Part shown: one piece after another, positions 5,553 to 8,264 of the stretch | How the letters are laid out: the number at the start of each line of letters is the position of its first letter | Numbering within the stretch: the first letter of the stretch is position 1 | Assembly (NCBI GenBank): GCA_021372515.1 | Contig: JAJFUG010000021.1 | Span: 1 to 8,264, forward strand | From: a bacterium | GTDB taxonomy: Bacteria > Gemmatimonadota > Glassbacteria > GWA2-58-10 | Length of the DNA: 8,264 nucleotides | Direction: 5' to 3' | The notes under the pieces: model-generated | Seen by the model: the letters and a program-made list of their open reading frames with translations, nothing else | What the model was told of the DNA's origin: nothing | Databases searched by the model: none | Made by a program: the position numbers and the translations under genes

Positions 5553-6719
5553 ATGGAAAACGGTTCGCAGGCGGCCGCCTCCCTGGCTGGGGCGCGTCGC
5601 AGCCTGAAACAGGTGCATCGCCTGGTGGTGAAAATCGGCACGCGCGTGCTCACCGGCGAGGACAACAATATCGCCCTGGAGCGTATCGACCGTCTGGCCG
5701 CGCGGGTCGTGGCCCTGCAGGAGCGGGGAATGACCGTGGTGCTGGTCTCCAGTGGCGCGGTGGGAGCGGGTATGGGACGGCTGGGCCTGAAGAGCTACCC
5801 GCGCCTCATTCCCGACCGTCAGGCCGTGGCCGCGGTGGGACAGGTTCGTCTGATGAAAATGTGGGAGCACGCGTTCGAGGCACACGGCCGTCATGTGGGC
5901 CAGGTGCTGGTCACGGCCGAGGATTTCCAGAACCGCCGCAAGTACGTGAACCTGCAGAACACCTTCGAGAGCCTGTTGCGCCTGGGCGTGGTCCCGGTGG
6001 TGAACGAGAATGACAGCGTGGCCGTGCGCGAGCTCAAGTACGGCGACAACGACAGCCTGAGCGCCCACGTGACCGCCCTGGTGAACGCCGAGCTGCTGGT
6101 GATCCTGACCGACATCGACGGCCTCTACACGGCCAGCCCCAAGTTCGACCCGTCCGCCACGCGCATCCCGGTGGTGAGCGAGATCACCGCCGAGATGCAG
6201 CGCTCGACCCGCGGCAAGGGCAGCGAGGTTTCGATCGGCGGGATGAAAACCAAGCTGGCCGCGGCCGAGCTGGTGACCGGCGCGGGCCGCCGCCTGGTGA
6301 TCGCCTCGGGACGGGACTGCGACCTGGATGGCATTGTCGAGGGCCGGGATATCGGCACTCTGTTTGTCCCGCGCGCCGAGGGCCTGCCCCGCCGCAAGCA
6401 GTGGATCGCCTTTTCCAGCCGCTCACGCGGCCGTCTGCTGGTGGATGAGGGTGCGCGCCGCGCCCTGGCCGAGCGCGCCGGGAGCCTTCTTTCCAGCGGG
6501 GTGCGTCAGGTGCAGGGCTCGTTCGAGCCGGGGGATGTGGTGGAAATAGTCTGCACTGCGGATGACATGGTGTTCGCCAAGGGCGTGTCCAGCTACAGCG
6601 CCGAGGACCTGGAGCGGATCAAGGGCCTGCACAGCTCGCGGATCAACGAGGTGCTGGGCCACGCCGCCCCGGATGAGGTGGTGCACAAGGACAACCTGGT
6701 GCTGCTGAACGGGCAGTGA
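5553..6719 (+). CDS. proB: Glutamate 5-kinase with C-terminal PUA domain
   Basis: Glutamate 5-kinase phosphorylates L-glutamate with ATP to give glutamyl 5-phosphate, the first and usually feedback-inhibited step of proline synthesis, in the cytosol. The 388-residue protein has the amino acid kinase domain first: VVKIGTRVL (25-33), SSGAVGAG (66-73), NENDSV (151-156), GDNDSLSA (164-171), LTDIDGLY (185-192) and GGMKTKL (229-235). A PUA domain spans about residues 290-370, starting at RGRLLVDEGA. This is the normal two-domain arrangement and a normal length, with about 15 extra N-terminal residues. The ATG at 5553 is preferred because AGGTG (5541-5545) lies 7 nt upstream; an in-frame TTG at 5538 would overlap the previous stop. 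The partner proA is not adjacent, and a strong terminator follows, so proB is the last gene of its unit. Confidence 0.97.
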   Translation: MENGSQAAASLAGARRSLKQVHRLVVKIGTRVLTGEDNNIALERIDRLAARVVALQERGMTVVLVSSGAVGAGMGRLGLKSYPRLIPDRQAVAAVGQVRLMKMWEHAFEAHGRHVGQVLVTAEDFQNRRKYVNLQNTFESLLRLGVVPVVNENDSVAVRELKYGDNDSLSAHVTALVNAELLVILTDIDGLYTASPKFDPSATRIPVVSEITAEMQRSTRGKGSEVSIGGMKTKLAAAELVTGAGRRLVIASGRDCDLDGIVEGRDIGTLFVPRAEGLPRRKQWIAFSSRSRGRLLVDEGARRALAERAGSLLSSGVRQVQGSFEPGDVVEIVCTADDMVFAKGVSSYSAEDLERIKGLHSSRINEVLGHAAPDEVVHKDNLVLLNGQ

Positions 6720-6758
6720 CAGATTGCACTTCGACTTTGAGCAGCCGGAAAGTGGTCG

Positions 6759-6785
6759 AACGGGCGTCCGGCGGGCGCCCGTTTT
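6759..6785 (+). terminator. Strong intrinsic terminator after proB
   Basis: ACGGGCGTCC (6760-6769), loop GGC, and GGGCGCCCGT (6773-6782) form a 10-bp stem with one G-T wobble. A6759 can pair with T6783 to extend it. The TTTT at 6782-6785 completes a classic rho-independent terminator 40 nt after the proB stop. A second, bulged inverted repeat lies just before it: TTCGAC 6730-6735 with GTCGAA 6755-6760. Confidence 0.85.
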
Positions 6786-6852
6786 GCGTTACCTGCCCTC
6801 TTCTCCTTCCCGATTGACTTTTAGCGGACGTTCCGACAGGAGAGACCACAGC

Positions 6853-8264
6853 ATGGAACACTGTCTGAGAAGGTTCCCCCGGACCGGCTGTATACTGCTG
6901 CTCGCTGTGCTGGCCCTGGCCTGCGGGAAAAAGAGCCACCCCGAGGCAGCGGGCTGGATCGACTCCGTGCGCCCGGATCACCCCCGCCTGCTCCTCAACC
7001 GGGATATCCTGCCCGCGGTCAAAGCCCTCACGCAGAACGAGGAGCGCGAGTTCTACGGGAAATTCAAGTTCCGGGTGGATGAGTGGGCCCAGATCGATTC
7101 GTCGGAGGGCGATTTCGGCTCGCAGGCCGCGGCTGCGGCATTTGTGTATCTGATGAGCGGGGAGCGCCGTTATTTCGAGCTCAGCCGCACCATGCTGCAC
7201 CGGAGTATCAGCTATTATCAGCGCTGCTTTGCCGAGAAGCGCAGCGTGGACTGGTACGTGTTCTCGCGAGTGGATGCCTGGGCCGCCCTGGACTGGATCT
7301 GGAACGACCTGCCGGTGCAGGAGCGCAGAGAGCTGACTGCCTCCTACCTGCGAGTCGTGCTGGATGTCCTTCCCACCGGCGATTATACCGGCAACCGGAA
7401 GCCTTTTCCGCAGGAGAACTGGGGCTGGATCGACTCGGGATTTTACGGCACCGCGGCGCTCGCCTGGTACGCGGGGCTCACCGCCCTGGGCGAGGGTGTG
7501 GATGACAACCTGGCCCGTCGGCTCACCCTCCAGGGTTACGACCTGTATACTCAGGTCCTGGAATACCGCAGCCGTATGGCGGGCGATGACGGCGGCTCGG
7601 CCTCGGCGGCGCTCAACTACACCCTGGTGGCCTATCCCTGGGCCGAGTTCAATTTCTTCCATACCGTCGAGTCCGCCACCGGGGTGAACCTGGCGCCGCG
7701 CTGGCCCTACGTGGGGCTGCTGCCCGGCTACCTGATGTGGAACATGCTGCCAGGCGAGCGATATTTCGGCTGGGGTGACAGTTACCACGAGACAAACAAG
7801 CTCCGTCTCAACCAGATGGACATGCACTTGTGGCAGATAATCCATTTCTACGGCGACGGGATGCCGCGCGAGATGGCGTTCACCCGCTGGCTGCTCGACC
7901 GTATGCCGCGCGATGACCGGATATCGTTCCCCTGGGCGCGTTTCCTTATCCGGCGCCGTCACCCCGAGCTGGTCCCGGCCGGCCCGGATGAGATTTTGCC
8001 CCAGGCCCGCATGTTCGAGCACATGGGCCAGGTGTTTTTCCGCAGCGGCTCGGGCGAGAGCGACACCTACGCTACTTTCACCGCCGGCGGCAGCCTGGAG
8101 CAGCACAAGCATTTCGACCACAACAATTTCAACATCTACCACAAGGGGTTCCTGGCCCTGGACACAGGCACGCGCCCGGAGCCGGGCCAGCACCTTACGC
8201 ACTATTACTGCCGCAGCGTGGCGCACAACTGTGTCCTGATCCGCATGCCGGGTGAGGAGATGCC
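6853..8264 (+). CDS. Heparinase II/III-like (alginate lyase-like) lipoprotein, 3' truncated
   Basis: From the ATG at 6853 the frame is open to the window end (470 codons, no stop), so the C-terminus is missing. The start follows AGGAG at 6838-6842. Residues 1-24 form a lipoprotein signal: basic RR, a hydrophobic core, and VLALAC with acylated Cys24. Gly at +2 lacks the inner-membrane Asp signal, so outer-membrane sorting is expected. Residues about 40-360 are helical and Trp/Tyr-rich, like the alpha/alpha toroid of this family, with ENWGWIDSG (188-196) and GDDGGSASAALNY (244-256; Tyr256 is a candidate catalytic base). The heparinase II/III C-terminal domain follows, with EQHKHFDHNNF (416-426) and VAHNC (456-460). 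By family it would cleave uronic-acid polysaccharides by beta-elimination outside the cytoplasm; the substrate is not determinable. A terminator upstream separates it from proB. No clear promoter was seen in 6786-6852. Confidence 0.9.
   Translation, partial: MEHCLRRFPRTGCILLLAVLALACGKKSHPEAAGWIDSVRPDHPRLLLNRDILPAVKALTQNEEREFYGKFKFRVDEWAQIDSSEGDFGSQAAAAAFVYLMSGERRYFELSRTMLHRSISYYQRCFAEKRSVDWYVFSRVDAWAALDWIWNDLPVQERRELTASYLRVVLDVLPTGDYTGNRKPFPQENWGWIDSGFYGTAALAWYAGLTALGEGVDDNLARRLTLQGYDLYTQVLEYRSRMAGDDGGSASAALNYTLVAYPWAEFNFFHTVESATGVNLAPRWPYVGLLPGYLMWNMLPGERYFGWGDSYHETNKLRLNQMDMHLWQIIHFYGDGMPREMAFTRWLLDRMPRDDRISFPWARFLIRRRHPELVPAGPDEILPQARMFEHMGQVFFRSGSGESDTYATFTAGGSLEQHKHFDHNNFNIYHKGFLALDTGTRPEPGQHLTHYYCRSVAHNCVLIRMPGEEM

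Noticed and set aside
6814-6842. TTGACT as a -35 box for the lyase gene
   Set aside because: No -10-like hexamer lies 16-18 nt downstream; that position overlaps the ribosome binding site.
6643-8226. Long antisense open frame (about 527 codons) opposite the lyase gene
   Set aside because: It is a by-product of GC-rich codon bias. Its translation is rich in His, Gln, Arg, Ala and Pro with no recognisable domain, while the + strand encodes a lipoprotein signal and conserved lyase motifs over the same bases.

Overview
The window is a GC-rich stretch of a Gram-negative bacterial genome. All supported genes lie on the + strand. Gram-negative is inferred from a lipoprotein gene with an outer-membrane-type sorting residue and from a YbhFSR-like export system. 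The phylum cannot be fixed from these bases. An imperfect CCACGAAGG/CCTTCGTG palindrome and a heparinase II/III-like lipoprotein fit an environmental, polysaccharide-degrading lineage, but that is only an impression.

Region 1 (1-3749) is an ABC-2 type exporter operon. It holds the 3' part of one ATPase gene, a second ATPase gene that overlaps it by 8 bp, and two paralogous six-helix permease genes. It resembles the YbhF-YbhS-YbhR arrangement, except that the two nucleotide-binding domains usually fused in YbhF are separate proteins here. Their motifs are degenerate in a complementary way: the first has a canonical LSGG signature but no switch histidine, and the second has the histidine but an LPLG signature. 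This predicts one competent and one degenerate ATP site. A palindromic repeat of about 85-110 bp sits between the ATPase genes and the first permease gene.

Region 2 (3750-6785) begins with a short gap holding a weak terminator-like hairpin. It then carries an unrecognised 177-residue cytosolic protein, an eight-bladed PQQ-type beta-propeller protein without a signal peptide, and proB (glutamate 5-kinase, first step of proline synthesis). Spacing is 58 bp and then 11 bp, so the propeller gene and proB are probably co-transcribed and the 177-residue gene may join them. A strong intrinsic terminator follows proB. No proA is adjacent.

Region 3 (6786-8264) starts a separate unit. It is a lipoprotein of the heparinase II/III-like (alginate lyase-like) family, cut by the window end inside its C-terminal lyase domain. 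It probably acts on uronic-acid polysaccharides at the cell surface.

No tRNA, rRNA, CRISPR array, transposase or phage gene was seen. The least ordinary items are the asymmetric split ATPase pair, the palindrome inside the operon, the 120-bp-periodic propeller gene, and the unknown 177-residue protein beside it.
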